A stretch of DNA of 64,000 nt, taken from the NCBI GenBank assembly GCA_017304475.1, contig JAFKKV010000009.1, positions 186,001 to 250,000 of the forward strand. Reading direction: 5' to 3'. Position numbers and translations under genes: made by a program. Source of the DNA: Hyphomicrobiales bacterium. GTDB taxonomy: Bacteria; Pseudomonadota; Alphaproteobacteria; Rhizobiales; Phreatobacteraceae. Shown here one piece after another: positions 46,306 through 55,191 of the stretch (position 1 is its first letter; each line of letters begins with the position of its first letter). The notes below the pieces were generated by a model. That model had not been told where the DNA came from. It did not search any database and saw only the letters and a list, made by a program, of their open reading frames with translations.

Positions 46306-47085
46306 TTACAGCACCTGCGCCAGGAAGGCCTGCAGGCGGGGGCTCGCCGGACTGGTGAAGAACCGGCTGGTCGGCGCCTCCTCGACGATTTCGCCCTTCT
46401 CCATGAAGATGCAGCGATGCGCGACGCGGCGCGCGAAGCCCAGTTCATGGGTGACGCAGACCATGGTGATGCCGGTCGAGGCCAGGTCCTCCATGATGCG
46501 CAGCACCGAGCCGACCGATTCAGGGTCGAGCGCCGAGGTCGGTTCGTCGAACAGCATGATGCGCGGCTTGAGGCACAGCGCACGCGCGATCGCCACGCGC
46601 TGCTGCTGGCCACCGGAGAGTTCGCCGGGATATTTCCCGGCCTGATCGAGCACATTGACCTTCTGGAGATAGTCGCGCGCGACCGCTTCGGCCTCGGCGC
46701 CGGCCATGCGCAGCGCCAGCTTGAGCGCGAAGGTGCAATTGGCCAGCACGGTCATGTGCGGAAACAGGTTGAAGCTCTGGAACACCATGCCGAGTTCGCG
46801 CCGGACCTGCGCGATGCTGGCCGGCTTGTCGACGAGCGCGATGCCGTTGACGTGGATCGTGCCGGAACTGTGCTGCTCGAGGTGATTGAGGCAGCGAATG
46901 AGGCTCGATTTGCCGGAGCCCGATGGGCCGCAAAGGACCAGGATCTCGCCATTGGCGACATCGAAGCTGATGTCGCGCAGGGCATGGAACGGCCCGTAAT
47001 ATTTGTTCAGCGCCCTGACCGAAATGGCCATCGGCGCGGCGGCCGGGTCGGTCGTGGCGGACTTCATCAACATGCCTGTATCCAT
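46306..47085 (-). CDS. Polar amino-acid ABC transporter ATPase (GlnQ-like)
   Basis: A 259-residue GlnQ/HisP-type ATPase: Walker A GPSGSGKSS, MVFQSFNLFPHMTVLANC, signature LSGGQQQRVAIARAL, Walker B IMLFDEPTSALDPE and VTHELGFARRVAHR. It powers uptake of polar amino acids with the two permeases and the binding protein on the same strand. The start is uncertain between several nearby ATG/GTG codons (47085 chosen). It lies 45 bases after the second permease. Confidence 0.93.
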   Translation of the reverse strand: MDTGMLMKSATTDPAAAPMAISVRALNKYYGPFHALRDISFDVANGEILVLCGPSGSGKSSLIRCLNHLEQHSSGTIHVNGIALVDKPASIAQVRRELGMVFQSFNLFPHMTVLANCTFALKLALRMAGAEAEAVARDYLQKVNVLDQAGKYPGELSGGQQQRVAIARALCLKPRIMLFDEPTSALDPESVGSVLRIMEDLASTGITMVCVTHELGFARRVAHRCIFMEKGEIVEEAPTSRFFTSPASPRLQAFLAQVL

Positions 47086-47130
47086 GGGAAGACGACTTTC
47101 CACGGCCTGACCGGTCCGGATGCGGGCCGG

Positions 47131-47820
47131 TCAGTGCCTGACGAGATGACGGTTGAGCCGCCGGTCGGCCATGTTGAAGGCCAGCCGCATGACATTGATG
47201 ATCGACCAATAGATCGCGGCCGCCGTGACCAGGGGCGTGAAAGGGTCGTAGGTGTAGTCGAACACGGTATTGGCGGCGGCGGTGAGGTCGACAATGGTGA
47301 TGGCGCTGACCGCCGAGGTGCTCTTGATCATGATGAGCAGCTCGTTCTGATAGGCGCGCAGCACGTAGCGGGCGGCCATCGGCAGGCGCAGCCGCCAGAG
47401 CGTCTGGCGCGGGGTGAGGCCGAGCGCGCTGGCCGCCTCGATGGTGCCGGCCGGCACGGCGGCGAGCCCGCCGCGGACGATTTCCGCCATATAGCCCGAA
47501 TGGGTCAGGGTCAGGCCGAGCCAGGCGCAGACATAGGCATTGGAGAACAGGGCCCAGAGGACCGTGTCGCGGATCACCGAGAACTGCGGCAGGCCGCTAT
47601 AGATGAGATAGAGCAGGACGAGGCTCGGCACGCCACGGAAGAAGCCGATATAGGCGGCCGCCGCGATGCCGCCGGCGCCGGGTTTCAGGCGCGCCAGCGC
47701 GATCGGGATCGACAGAGCAAGGCCGAGCACCAGGACCGGCAGCAGGACGATGAAGGTCGTCGCGGTCCCCGCGAGCAGGGTCGGCAGGCTTTGCCAGGCA
47801 AGCGCTACATCATAATGCAC
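47131..47820 (-). CDS. Polar amino-acid ABC transporter permease 2 (HisM/GlnP-like)
   Basis: A 229-residue permease of the HEQRo/GltK-type amino-acid family. The start is GTG, inside the end of the previous gene (11-base overlap). Family segments: IGFFRGVPSLVLLYLIYSGL, YMAEIVRGGLAAVPAGTIEA and ASALGLTPRQTLWRLRLPMA. It forms the membrane channel with the partner permease. Confidence 0.92.
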   Translation of the reverse strand: MHYDVALAWQSLPTLLAGTATTFIVLLPVLVLGLALSIPIALARLKPGAGGIAAAAYIGFFRGVPSLVLLYLIYSGLPQFSVIRDTVLWALFSNAYVCAWLGLTLTHSGYMAEIVRGGLAAVPAGTIEAASALGLTPRQTLWRLRLPMAARYVLRAYQNELLIMIKSTSAVSAITIVDLTAAANTVFDYTYDPFTPLVTAAAIYWSIINVMRLAFNMADRRLNRHLVRH

Positions 47821-48532
47821 GGGCTGCCCCCGAAACTGCGGCAGGCCGCACGCCGCGGTTCGCCCATTTTTCGACGCGCTGCGCGGTGAAATAGGTCAGC
47901 GCGGTCATAGCCAGGAAAAAGGCCGAGGCCAGCATGTAGTAGATGAAGGGCTCCTTGGTGACGCCGGAGGCGAGCCGCGCATAGGCCATGATCTCCTTCA
48001 GGCCGATCAGCGAGATCAGGGCGGTATCCTTCAGGACGACGATCCACATATTGGTCATGCCCGGCAAGGCGAGCCGCAGGACCTGCGGCAGGATCACCCG
48101 CAGCCAGGTCGAGAGAAGCGGGACGCGCAGGACCTTGGCCGCCTCGAACTGCCCCGGTGGGACATTCAGGATGGCGCTTCTGATGAGGTCGGCGAGATAG
48201 GCGCCATAGACCAGGCCGAGTGCCGCAACCGCGGCCATGAACGGGCTGACCTCGACCTTGACCTGAAGGCCGGCGAGCCCGGCAAGGCTGCCGATCATGC
48301 CCGAGCCCGCGTAATAGAACAGGAAGGCGACCAGCAATGACGGCACGCCGGTGAAGATCGAGGCATAGATCTGCCAGATCGTTCCGAGCACCAGCCTGCG
48401 CTTGAGCGTGGCGAGCGCGAAGAGAGTGCCGACCAGCAAAGCGAGCAGATAGGCCAGCACCGCGACCTGGATGGTCACCAGAGCGCCGAGGCCGAGCTGC
48501 TGCACGAAGCCCATCAAAGGCATCGGGATCAC
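47810..48532 (-). CDS. Polar amino-acid ABC transporter permease 1 (HisQ/GltJ-like)
   Basis: A 240-residue permease of the same family: YASIFTGVPSLLVAFLFYYA, SAILNVPPGQFEAAKVLRVP and LRLALPGMTNMWIVVLKDTA. The GTG at 48532 is taken as start; ATG codons at 48523 and 48514 are possible. It overlaps the next permease by 11 bases, which fits the hetero-dimer they form. Confidence 0.92.
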   Translation of the reverse strand: MIPMPLMGFVQQLGLGALVTIQVAVLAYLLALLVGTLFALATLKRRLVLGTIWQIYASIFTGVPSLLVAFLFYYAGSGMIGSLAGLAGLQVKVEVSPFMAAVAALGLVYGAYLADLIRSAILNVPPGQFEAAKVLRVPLLSTWLRVILPQVLRLALPGMTNMWIVVLKDTALISLIGLKEIMAYARLASGVTKEPFIYYMLASAFFLAMTALTYFTAQRVEKWANRGVRPAAVSGAARAL

Positions 48533-48617
48533 CGTATGGATAAGGACTTGAAATGTGGCGCGCGCCGGCCGTTGCCGGTCGGCGGCCGAGGCGACGGACG
48601 CCGCGGCCGCCGGCGCG

Positions 48618-49415
48618 TCACCTGCAGGCGGCTTCTTCCGGCAGCAATTCCACCGTCATGAATTGCCGGCGCAGGCGGGTGAAGGTGCAGTCTGCGATGA
48701 TCGTGCCGAGCGTCGTATTCATCCGCTCCATCAGGGCGGTGCTTTCCTTGCGCGCGAGCCAGCTCGACCCCTGCTCGCCGCCGCCGGTCCACAGATCGCC
48801 GCCGGCGAATTCCCAGCCCTGGCCGGCGGGCTTCGACAGGAATTCGTTGGTCCAGCTGATCTTCGGGCCGAGCGTCAGATCGAGGCGGCCGGCCTGCAGG
48901 TCGAGGCGGATCTGATCGGGATTGTCGTAATAGACGATCTCGACGGCATTACCGAACTGCTCGATGACATATTTCGCCTGGGCCGAGCCGCGCTGCAGGC
49001 CCATGCGCAGGCCCTTCAGGCCTTCCCTGGTGAAGGAATAGGTCCGGCCGGATCGCACCACATAGGAATCCGGATTGAACAGCACCGGCCGGCCGAACAG
49101 CACCCGGGCGAGCCGCTCGGGCAGCGGCTTGGTCTGGCTGACGACGGCGTCGAGCTTGCTCTGCAGCAGCGCCGGGATGAGCGCCTTGAAATCCATCACG
49201 ACGATTTCGCATTCGACATTCATCCGGCGGCACATTTCGCGCGCCAGTTCCGGCTCGAGCCCGGTTAATCGCCCGCTGGGATCGACCATGCTGAAGGGCG
49301 GGTAGCTGCCTTCATTGCCGAGCACCAGCTTTTCCGCCGAAGCGGACCCGCTCATGCCGGTGACGAGCGCGGCGACAGCCAGCCCCCGCAGAAATCCCCG
49401 AACGCCCTGGATCAT
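48618..49415 (-). CDS. Polar amino-acid periplasmic binding protein
   Basis: A 265-residue type 3 solute-binding protein with a signal peptide (about 1-27, ending SASA) and then LVLGNEGSYPPFSMVDPSGR, LTGLEPELAREMCRRM and GDLWTGGGEQGSSW near the end. It is typical of histidine/lysine/arginine/ornithine- or opine-binding proteins. It is first in the minus-strand amino-acid transporter operon. The ATG at 49415 has a purine-rich run about 8 bases upstream. Confidence 0.92.
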   Translation of the reverse strand: MIQGVRGFLRGLAVAALVTGMSGSASAEKLVLGNEGSYPPFSMVDPSGRLTGLEPELAREMCRRMNVECEIVVMDFKALIPALLQSKLDAVVSQTKPLPERLARVLFGRPVLFNPDSYVVRSGRTYSFTREGLKGLRMGLQRGSAQAKYVIEQFGNAVEIVYYDNPDQIRLDLQAGRLDLTLGPKISWTNEFLSKPAGQGWEFAGGDLWTGGGEQGSSWLARKESTALMERMNTTLGTIIADCTFTRLRRQFMTVELLPEEAACR

Positions 49416-49778
49416 CTTTTTCCCTCCCTCCGTCCGAAAAAACGCGCGACCGACCCCGGGCCGCTCGTGGAGCAGCTCTTTCGGGCCTCGCCGGCCTTTG
49501 ATGCGACATCGTCAGTTGGTGGCACCCTGCGTCCGGAAACCGGTCCGGGATGCACGGCCCTCTGGCCCCGCGACACCGTCTCACCTGGCTTGCTCACTGA
49601 AGCTCGCCCAAGGTCGCGGCATCGTCATTTGCCAGGAGCGTATACCATGAGATTTTGAATGTCTACAATAGAATTACGATTGCACACAATTTCTGCGCGC
49701 ACTGCTTTCGACTGCTGATGAAGGCGGCAATCGTGGCTGCCGGGCGTCGAACGCGGCATGCGATGACGGCAGGATAGC
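49416..49778. other. Intergenic region upstream of the amino-acid transporter
   Basis: No gene supported. The AT-rich part (49640-49700) holds the second operator array. The remainder is GC-rich spacer after the LysR gene, which ends at 49779. Confidence 0.4.
49638..49689. promoter_or_regulatory. Operator array B: three sites phased by 21 bp
   Basis: GCGTATACCA (49638-49647), ATGTCTACAA (49659-49668) and TTGCACACAA (49680-49689), again exactly 21 bases apart. The right pair is very close to the pair TTGTCTACAA / TTGCATGCAA in array C. It lies 223-274 bases upstream of the binding-protein ATG at 49415. Confidence 0.6.
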
Positions 49779-50720
49779 CTAGGCTGGCGGCACGGGCCCG
49801 CCGGACCGGAAGCCGAAAAGCCCTCCCGGCGCGAAAGCCTCGGCCATGAAATCGGCGAACAGCCGGACGGCCGGCCGCATGTTTTGCCGGCGCAGGCGCA
49901 AGGCGACCACATGGACCGGCGCCGGGCGCTCGGCTATGGCCAGCGCCGAAATACGCTTGCCGTCATAGCTGAGGTCCCTGCCGGGCAGCGCATTGTGGAT
50001 GGTGTAGCCCTGGCCATGGGCGACCAGGCCGCGGATCAGTTCGGGCGAGCGCGAGCGATAGGCCACCCGCGGCTCGGCGCCGCAGGCCAGGAACAGATTG
50101 AAGAAATAGTCCCGCGAAAACGGCAGGTCGAGCAGGATGAACGGCTCGCCGGCGATCTCCTTGAGGCTGATCTCGGCGCGGTCGGCCAGCCGGTGATCCG
50201 CCGAAACGAGAATATGCGGCGGCAATTCCGCCAGCCGCTCGCCGAGGATTTCATCAGGCACCGCATAGGCATAGGCGAGCGCCAGCTCCAGCCGCCCGCT
50301 GGTCAGGCCGTCCATGATCTCCTGCTGGTTGCCCTCCTCCAGGCTGACCGAGATCCCCGGCATCCGGCGCGCGAATTCGGCCAGGAGGCCCGGCATGAAG
50401 CGCGCGGCCAGCGTGACGAAACTGCCGATCGCGATGTCGCCCGAGAGGTCTGCGCCGAGCGATTCCGCGCTCTTGGTGAAATCGCGCGCATGGCTGAGCA
50501 GGAGCCGCGCCTCGTTGACGAAATGCCGCCCCGCCGCCGTCGTGGTCATGCCGCGGGCGTGGTGCCGGACGAAGAGCGGCACACCCAGCCGCGCCTCGAC
50601 CTGGGCGATCGCGGCGGAAATCGATGGCTGGGAAATGTTCAGCAGCTTGGCGCCGCCGCTGATGCTGCCCGCCTCGGCTGTCGTGACGACATAGTGGAGC
50701 ATGCGCAGCGAGATCTGCAT
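49779..50720 (-). CDS. LysR-family regulator
   Basis: A 313-residue LysR protein. The helix-turn-helix at about residues 5-62 contains AGSISGGAKLLNISQPSISA. A substrate-binding domain spans about 90-300. The ligand residues are not interpretable by eye. It is divergent from the arylmalonate-decarboxylase-like gene at 50906 and would be expected to regulate it and perhaps the hydroxyacid dehydrogenase. The intergenic AT-rich segment (50730-50860) should hold its operators. Confidence 0.9.
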   Translation of the reverse strand: MQISLRMLHYVVTTAEAGSISGGAKLLNISQPSISAAIAQVEARLGVPLFVRHHARGMTTTAAGRHFVNEARLLLSHARDFTKSAESLGADLSGDIAIGSFVTLAARFMPGLLAEFARRMPGISVSLEEGNQQEIMDGLTSGRLELALAYAYAVPDEILGERLAELPPHILVSADHRLADRAEISLKEIAGEPFILLDLPFSRDYFFNLFLACGAEPRVAYRSRSPELIRGLVAHGQGYTIHNALPGRDLSYDGKRISALAIAERPAPVHVVALRLRRQNMRPAVRLFADFMAEAFAPGGLFGFRSGGPVPPA

Positions 50721-50905
50721 CGGTTTTTCCTATTTAGTTCAGCAGATAAAATTATTTTACCGATGCAAGCGGCCGGATCAATATCGGGGTTGAAACAGGC
50801 TCTCGAAGCTCCGGAACGCGCACGCTCCGGATTGCCCACCACTAGTTGCATATATTTTTCGTCACACCTCAGTCGCCGACCGAAAACGACAGGGAATTCT
50901 CGCTC

Positions 50906-51694
50906 ATGACGCCCCATGCACAAGCAACCGCACAGCACGAGGACCGGCCGCGGTTTCGCTATGACGGCAATGGATCGCTCGCCCGTATCGGATTGATCTT
51001 CATGGCCTCGAGCGTGGTGATGGAATCCGAGATGTGGGCCATGGCGGCCGAAGGCGTGTCGATCCACACCACCCGCATCAAGCTGCCCAAGGTCACCGTC
51101 GAGGGCATCGAGGAGATGATGAACGCGCCGCAGCTCGAGGAGGCCGCCCGCCTGCTCGGCTCGGCGCCGATCGACCTCCTGTGCTTCGGCGGAACCAGCG
51201 CGTCGTTCCTGCACGGCACGGCCTATGACCATGCGCTGACCGCGAAGCTGAAGACCTGGGCGCCGGGCAAGAAGATCAACACCGCCTCCACCGCGAGCCT
51301 TGCCGCGCTCGCCGAGATCAAGGCCGGGCCGGTGGTGCTGGCGACCCCCTATGTCGACGAAATCCATCAGCGCGCCATTCGCTTCCTGGAAGAGAACGGC
51401 CACAAGGTGCTGCGCCACCGCAATCTCGGCATCGACAAGGACACGGCGCTCGCCGAGGTCTCGCTCGAACAGGTCTATGACCTCGTCAAATCGGTCGATC
51501 ATGCCGATGCCAGCGCCGTCTTCGTCAGCTGCACGAATTTCCGCACCGCCGGCGCCATCGAGGCTTTGGAGACCGCGCTCGGCAAGCCGGTCGTCTCGGC
51601 GATCCAGGCTTCCTTCTGGCACAGCCTGAAGCTCACCGGCGTGAAGGGCGCAAGGCCCGGCTTTGGCCGGCTGATGCGCGACGTCACCGCGTAA
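50906..51694 (+). CDS. Asp/Glu racemase-superfamily protein, arylmalonate-decarboxylase-like
   Basis: 262 residues. Proteins of this fold (Asp/Glu racemases, maleate isomerase, arylmalonate decarboxylase) normally use two cysteines. Here the first site reads FGGTSASF (94-101), with Gly where racemases and maleate isomerase carry the catalytic Cys, as in Bordetella arylmalonate decarboxylase. The second, Cys209 in VSCTNFRT, is kept. That pattern points to a one-Cys decarboxylase-type reaction rather than racemisation. The ATG at 50906 is preferred over an upstream frame extension. A D-hydroxyacid dehydrogenase follows on the same strand 61 bases later. Confidence 0.78.
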   Translation: MTPHAQATAQHEDRPRFRYDGNGSLARIGLIFMASSVVMESEMWAMAAEGVSIHTTRIKLPKVTVEGIEEMMNAPQLEEAARLLGSAPIDLLCFGGTSASFLHGTAYDHALTAKLKTWAPGKKINTASTASLAALAEIKAGPVVLATPYVDEIHQRAIRFLEENGHKVLRHRNLGIDKDTALAEVSLEQVYDLVKSVDHADASAVFVSCTNFRTAGAIEALETALGKPVVSAIQASFWHSLKLTGVKGARPGFGRLMRDVTA

Positions 51695-51755
51695 CGCCCC
51701 GCCTCCGCCCCTTGCAGCCGATCTCCTCCTTCAAGCCGTGCCGACAGGTTGCGAC

Positions 51756-52724
51756 ATGACCGAATTGACAGAAGCGGGCGCCGCCCGGTCGAACCATGGC
51801 GCCGTGCTGTTCTACAGCGAATTCGACGATCCCGAGACCTGGGGCGAGGCGCTGCGCGCCAATCTTCCCGGGCTCGATTTCCGGGTCTATCCGGATGTCG
51901 GCAATCCCGAGGACATCCGGCACGTCCTGGCCTGGAAACCCTTTCCGGGCTTTTTCGCGCCGTTCCGCAACCTCGCCCAGGTGGTCAATCTGGGCGCCGG
52001 CATAGATTCGCTGGTCGGCCGGACCGACCTGCCCGAGGTTCCGATCTCCAGGCTCTCCGATCCCGGCATGGTCGCCCTGATGCGCAGCTATGTGCTGTTC
52101 GCGGTGATCCGCTATGCCCGCGACATCCCGAGCTTCGAGCAGGCGCAGCGCCGTGGCGAATGGCGTTATATCCATCCTCGCCCGCTCAACCGGATCAAGG
52201 TCGGCGTGCTCGGCCTCGGCCATCTCGGCGCGGCCGTCGCGACGGGCCTCGCCGACGCCGGCTTCGACGTCCGGGGTTACGATCACGCGCCCAAGGCGAT
52301 CCACGGCGTCACCTGCCACGATGCCACGACCGACCGGGCAGCGTTCCTGTCCGAGGTCGAGATCCTCGTCAACATGATGCCCCTGACGGCCAAGACCAAA
52401 GGCCTGATCGACCGGTCGGTGTTCGACGCCCTGCCGCGCGGCGCCAAATTCGTCAACGCCTCGCGCGGGCCGGTGGTCGACGAGCCGGCTCTGGTCGCGG
52501 CCCTGCAGTCGGGCCAGATCGGCGGCGCCACGCTCGATGTCTTCTGGGTCGAGCCGCTGCCGGCGGAGCATCCGTTCTGGACCATGGAAAACGTGCTGAT
52601 CACGCCGCACCTGGCCAGCATCACCGTTCCGGAAGCAGCCGCCCGGGATGTCGCCGAGAGCATCCGGCGCGTCAGCGCCGGCGGCGAACCGCTCCATCGG
52701 GTGGACCCGCAGCGGGGATACTGA
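51756..52724 (+). CDS. D-2-hydroxyacid dehydrogenase (GhrA-like glyoxylate/hydroxypyruvate reductase)
   Basis: A 322-residue NAD(P)-dependent dehydrogenase. NLGAGIDSL gives the substrate-side loop, and VGVLGLGHLGAAVATGLADA the nucleotide-binding Rossmann loop. NASRGPVVDEPAL, LDVFWVEPLP and TPHLAS supply the catalytic Arg, Glu and His regions. This is the GhrA subgroup that reduces glyoxylate, hydroxypyruvate and other 2-oxoacids. It is probably co-transcribed with the decarboxylase-like gene. The ATG at 51756 has AGG 8 bases upstream. Confidence 0.92.
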   Translation: MTELTEAGAARSNHGAVLFYSEFDDPETWGEALRANLPGLDFRVYPDVGNPEDIRHVLAWKPFPGFFAPFRNLAQVVNLGAGIDSLVGRTDLPEVPISRLSDPGMVALMRSYVLFAVIRYARDIPSFEQAQRRGEWRYIHPRPLNRIKVGVLGLGHLGAAVATGLADAGFDVRGYDHAPKAIHGVTCHDATTDRAAFLSEVEILVNMMPLTAKTKGLIDRSVFDALPRGAKFVNASRGPVVDEPALVAALQSGQIGGATLDVFWVEPLPAEHPFWTMENVLITPHLASITVPEAAARDVAESIRRVSAGGEPLHRVDPQRGY

Positions 52725-53211
52725 GGCGGGAAGGGCTCAGGCCGAAGCGCGAATGGGCTCGGCAATATCCCTTCGACACTCACACAAGGCGCAGGACGCG
52801 AGCGAGCACGACCGACGCGACCCGTCCGGTCGTCGACATTCTCGACGTCACCCCCGGCGAGCGAAGCGAGGGAAGGGGGTCCAGGGGTTGCAGGGCTTCT
52901 CCGCCAACGTGGCGAAATCACCTGGACACATGCGCTGAAGGCGCGGTGAAGCGGCCCTGGACCCCCTTCCCTCGCCTCCGCAGAAGCAAGAGCTTCTGCT
53001 CTGGCTCGCCGGGGGTGACGTACGGTGCGCGTGCGCCGCGTGGTGCGAATCCAGCCAATCCCCAATCCAAAGCTCCGAGCGATGCGAGCCTTGCAAGAAC
53101 GACCACGCGATGCGCAGGTGGCCCGCGCTTCCGTCGAAGGCCACCGTGACCTGCCATGGGAAGCACCGAGCCGGCGAGGCGCCAGCCCCGCCTCGCCCTT
53201 TCAGCCCAGCC
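52725..53211. other. Intergenic region containing a palindromic repeat element
   Basis: A gap of almost 490 bases between two convergent genes, dominated by the composite inverted repeat at 52846-53020. Frames open across it show no coding character. Everything else is GC-rich spacer. Confidence 0.55.
52846..53020. repeat. 175-bp composite palindrome (REP/MITE-like element)
   Basis: Outer arms CGTCACCCCCGGCGAGC (52846-52862) and GCTCGCCGGGGGTGACG (53004-53020) are perfect 17-bp inverted repeats. Inner arms of 21 bp (52866-52886 and 52955-52975, starting GCGAGGGAAG) are also perfect inverted repeats. A small hairpin AGAAGC-AAGA-GCTTCT (52982-52997) breaks the right side. Such elements recur between genes in Rhizobiales genomes; only one copy is in this window. 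Confidence 0.85.
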
Positions 53212-53838
53212 TCAGGCTCGGCTAAACAGCCCGCTCAGCTTCTTGCGCAGGATCGCGAACAGCAGCGCGATCACGTTCAGCTCGCTCGGCCCGGCCGGCG
53301 CCACCGGAGCAGCCGGCCTTTCGATCGCCGGGCCGGGTGCGGCGGAACGCTCGGTCGCCGCCGGCGGTGCGGCCGCCGCACTGGCGGCGTTCAGCTGCTG
53401 TTCCAGATTGGCCGCGAAAGCCTTGCAGATCTGGTCGGCGACGGCGTCGACAATGCCGCCACGGGCAAATTGGGCGAGCGAGCCGGACAAGGTGTAGTCG
53501 ACCAGCACCGAGACCGTCGTGCCGGCGCCGTCGGCGGTCGGTTCGAGACCGTAGCGGACGTCACCCTTGGCGCGCGAGCCGTGGCTCTTGGCGGTTCCCG
53601 TGCCGACGATCGTGCCGGTATAGGTCGCCTCGTCGGCGGCGATATCCATCTCGCCATCGAAATCGGCCTTGACCGGGCCGAGCTTGACGGTCATCCGGCC
53701 CTTGGCGTGCTCGGGCGATGTCAGTTCGGTCAGCGAGGCGCCGGGCAGGCATTGCACGACCTTCGGCAGGTCCTGGAACTGCGCCCAGACGACCGGGCGC
53801 GGGTGGCGGACGGTGAAGACCTGTTTGATCTGCGGCAT
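53212..53838 (-). CDS. CoxG-family SRPBCC protein
   Basis: A 208-residue protein. Residues about 1-150 form the SRPBCC (START-like) lipid/hydrophobe-binding fold of carbon monoxide dehydrogenase subunit G: FTVRHPRPVVWAQFQDLPKV, VVQCLPGASL, then a KGRMTVKLGPVKADFDGEM strand pair. A Pro/Ala-rich linker (about 155-183) leads to a C-terminal hydrophobic helix (185-199) that may anchor it to the membrane. CoxG proteins recruit molybdenum hydroxylases to the membrane, and a molybdenum hydroxylase trimer is encoded just beyond the neighbouring M20 gene. Confidence 0.9.
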   Translation of the reverse strand: MPQIKQVFTVRHPRPVVWAQFQDLPKVVQCLPGASLTELTSPEHAKGRMTVKLGPVKADFDGEMDIAADEATYTGTIVGTGTAKSHGSRAKGDVRYGLEPTADGAGTTVSVLVDYTLSGSLAQFARGGIVDAVADQICKAFAANLEQQLNAASAAAAPPAATERSAAPGPAIERPAAPVAPAGPSELNVIALLFAILRKKLSGLFSRA

Positions 53839-53869
53839 GGGAAACTCTCGGATCGCTGGGCTCAGGTGA

Positions 53870-53901
53870 GCCCGGCCCCACCGCGGCGGATGGGGCCGGG
53901 C
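53870..53901 (-). terminator. Hairpin between the M20 and CoxG genes
   Basis: GCCCGGCCCCA (53870-53880) pairs perfectly with TGGGGCCGGGC (53891-53901) over a 10-base loop, in the 81-base gap of a same-strand pair. It may be an internal attenuator rather than the end of the transcript. Confidence 0.45.
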
Positions 53902-53919
53902 CGATCGGTTCGCGCACGG

Positions 53920-55191
53920 TCAGTCCTCGGCGCCGCACCAGTCGTGGATGCACAGCGCCATCACCTTGATCGCGGTCATGTAGTCCTCGATCGAGACATA
54001 TTCGTCATTGGCATGCATGACGGCGGTCGAGCCCGGGCCGAAGATCACCGTCGGCGTCGCGGCATATTCATTGAGGAAGCGCGTGTCGGCGGCGCCCTGC
54101 CGGCCGCTGATTTCCGGAAGACGGCCGGTCAGTTCGGTGAAGGTCTTCGACACCAGGTCGACGATCGGGTGGTCGCGCGGGATCTCGGAGGCCTGGGCGT
54201 CGTAGCCGACGAAACGGACGACAGGGGGATGGTCCTTCATCCAGTCGTCGCTCGCCGCCAGCGCCGCGATCTTGTCGACCAGGCTCTGCTTGACGCCCTC
54301 GTGGTCCTCGCCCGGCACGGTGCCGATGCTGCCCTTGAGCAAGGCGGTGGCCGGAAAGGCGCTCGGATAATTGCCGGCCTGGAAGCTGCCGATCATGCAG
54401 GGCAGCGAATCCAGCGCATTGGGATAAAGCGGATGTTTCACCGTGGCGACCCGGTGGTCTTCCAGCTCCTGCACCGCCTGGACGATCTTGTTGCCGAGCG
54501 CGATGCCGCTGATGCCCTGATAGCGCTTCTGGATGCCGGCGGGCTTGCCCTCGACGCTGATCTCGAACCAGATGCGGCCGATACAGGCCGGCTGGACGGC
54601 GAGATCGCTGGTCTCGCCGGAAATGCCGGCATCGGCCTTGTAGCCGCGGATCACCGTGTCGAGCGTGCCGTGGCCGCTGACCTCCTCGTCGATGACGACA
54701 TTGATGAAGACGTCGCCCTTCAGCCTGACGCCGGCCTCCCTGAGGAATTCGACCGCGAGGATGTGGCTGGCAACGCCGCTCTTCATGTCGCAGGAGCCAC
54801 GGCCATAGATGCGGCCGTCCTTGATCGCGGCCGACCAGGGATTGTCGCTCCAGCCTTCGCCATTGCCCACCGGGATCACGTCGGTATGGCCGTTGAGCAG
54901 CAGCGAACGGCCGCCGCCGCTGCCCTTGCGCGTGCCGACGATATTGGGCCGGCCCTCATAGCCGCGGTCGACCGGGCGGTAGCCGGGATGTTTCTTCAGC
55001 TCCTCCCAGTCGGTCTCCCAGATGTCGACCTCCAGGCCTATGCCTTTCATATAATCCGCGACGAAGGCCTGGATCGCCGCCTCGTCACCGGTGACGCTGG
55101 GGATGGTGACCATTTTCTGCAGGAAGGCGATGGCCTTGTCCCGGTTCCTGTCGATCGTGTCGAGAACGGCCTGGCGGCTGCCACTGCTCAT
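53920..55191 (-). CDS. M20-family metallopeptidase/deacylase (ArgE/DapE-like)
   Basis: A 423-residue zinc deacylase. Metal ligands are visible in LLLNGHTDVIP (His and bridging region), YGRGSCDMKSG (Asp), IDEEVSGHG (catalytic/ligand Glu pair) and near-C-terminal FGPGSTAVMHANDEYV (His). A dimerisation domain is inserted at about 205-320. ArgE/DapE relatives remove acyl groups from N-acyl amino acids, so the substrate may be an N-acylated or carbamoylated amine. It is divergent from the molybdenum hydroxylase genes, with operator array C between them. Confidence 0.92.
   Translation of the reverse strand: MSSGSRQAVLDTIDRNRDKAIAFLQKMVTIPSVTGDEAAIQAFVADYMKGIGLEVDIWETDWEELKKHPGYRPVDRGYEGRPNIVGTRKGSGGGRSLLLNGHTDVIPVGNGEGWSDNPWSAAIKDGRIYGRGSCDMKSGVASHILAVEFLREAGVRLKGDVFINVVIDEEVSGHGTLDTVIRGYKADAGISGETSDLAVQPACIGRIWFEISVEGKPAGIQKRYQGISGIALGNKIVQAVQELEDHRVATVKHPLYPNALDSLPCMIGSFQAGNYPSAFPATALLKGSIGTVPGEDHEGVKQSLVDKIAALAASDDWMKDHPPVVRFVGYDAQASEIPRDHPIVDLVSKTFTELTGRLPEISGRQGAADTRFLNEYAATPTVIFGPGSTAVMHANDEYVSIEDYMTAIKVMALCIHDWCGAED

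Noticed and set aside
50846..50855. TTGCATATAT in the LysR/decarboxylase divergent region as a further site of the 21-bp family
   Set aside because: It is a single half-site without partners 21 bp to either side, so I left it out of the proposed regulon.
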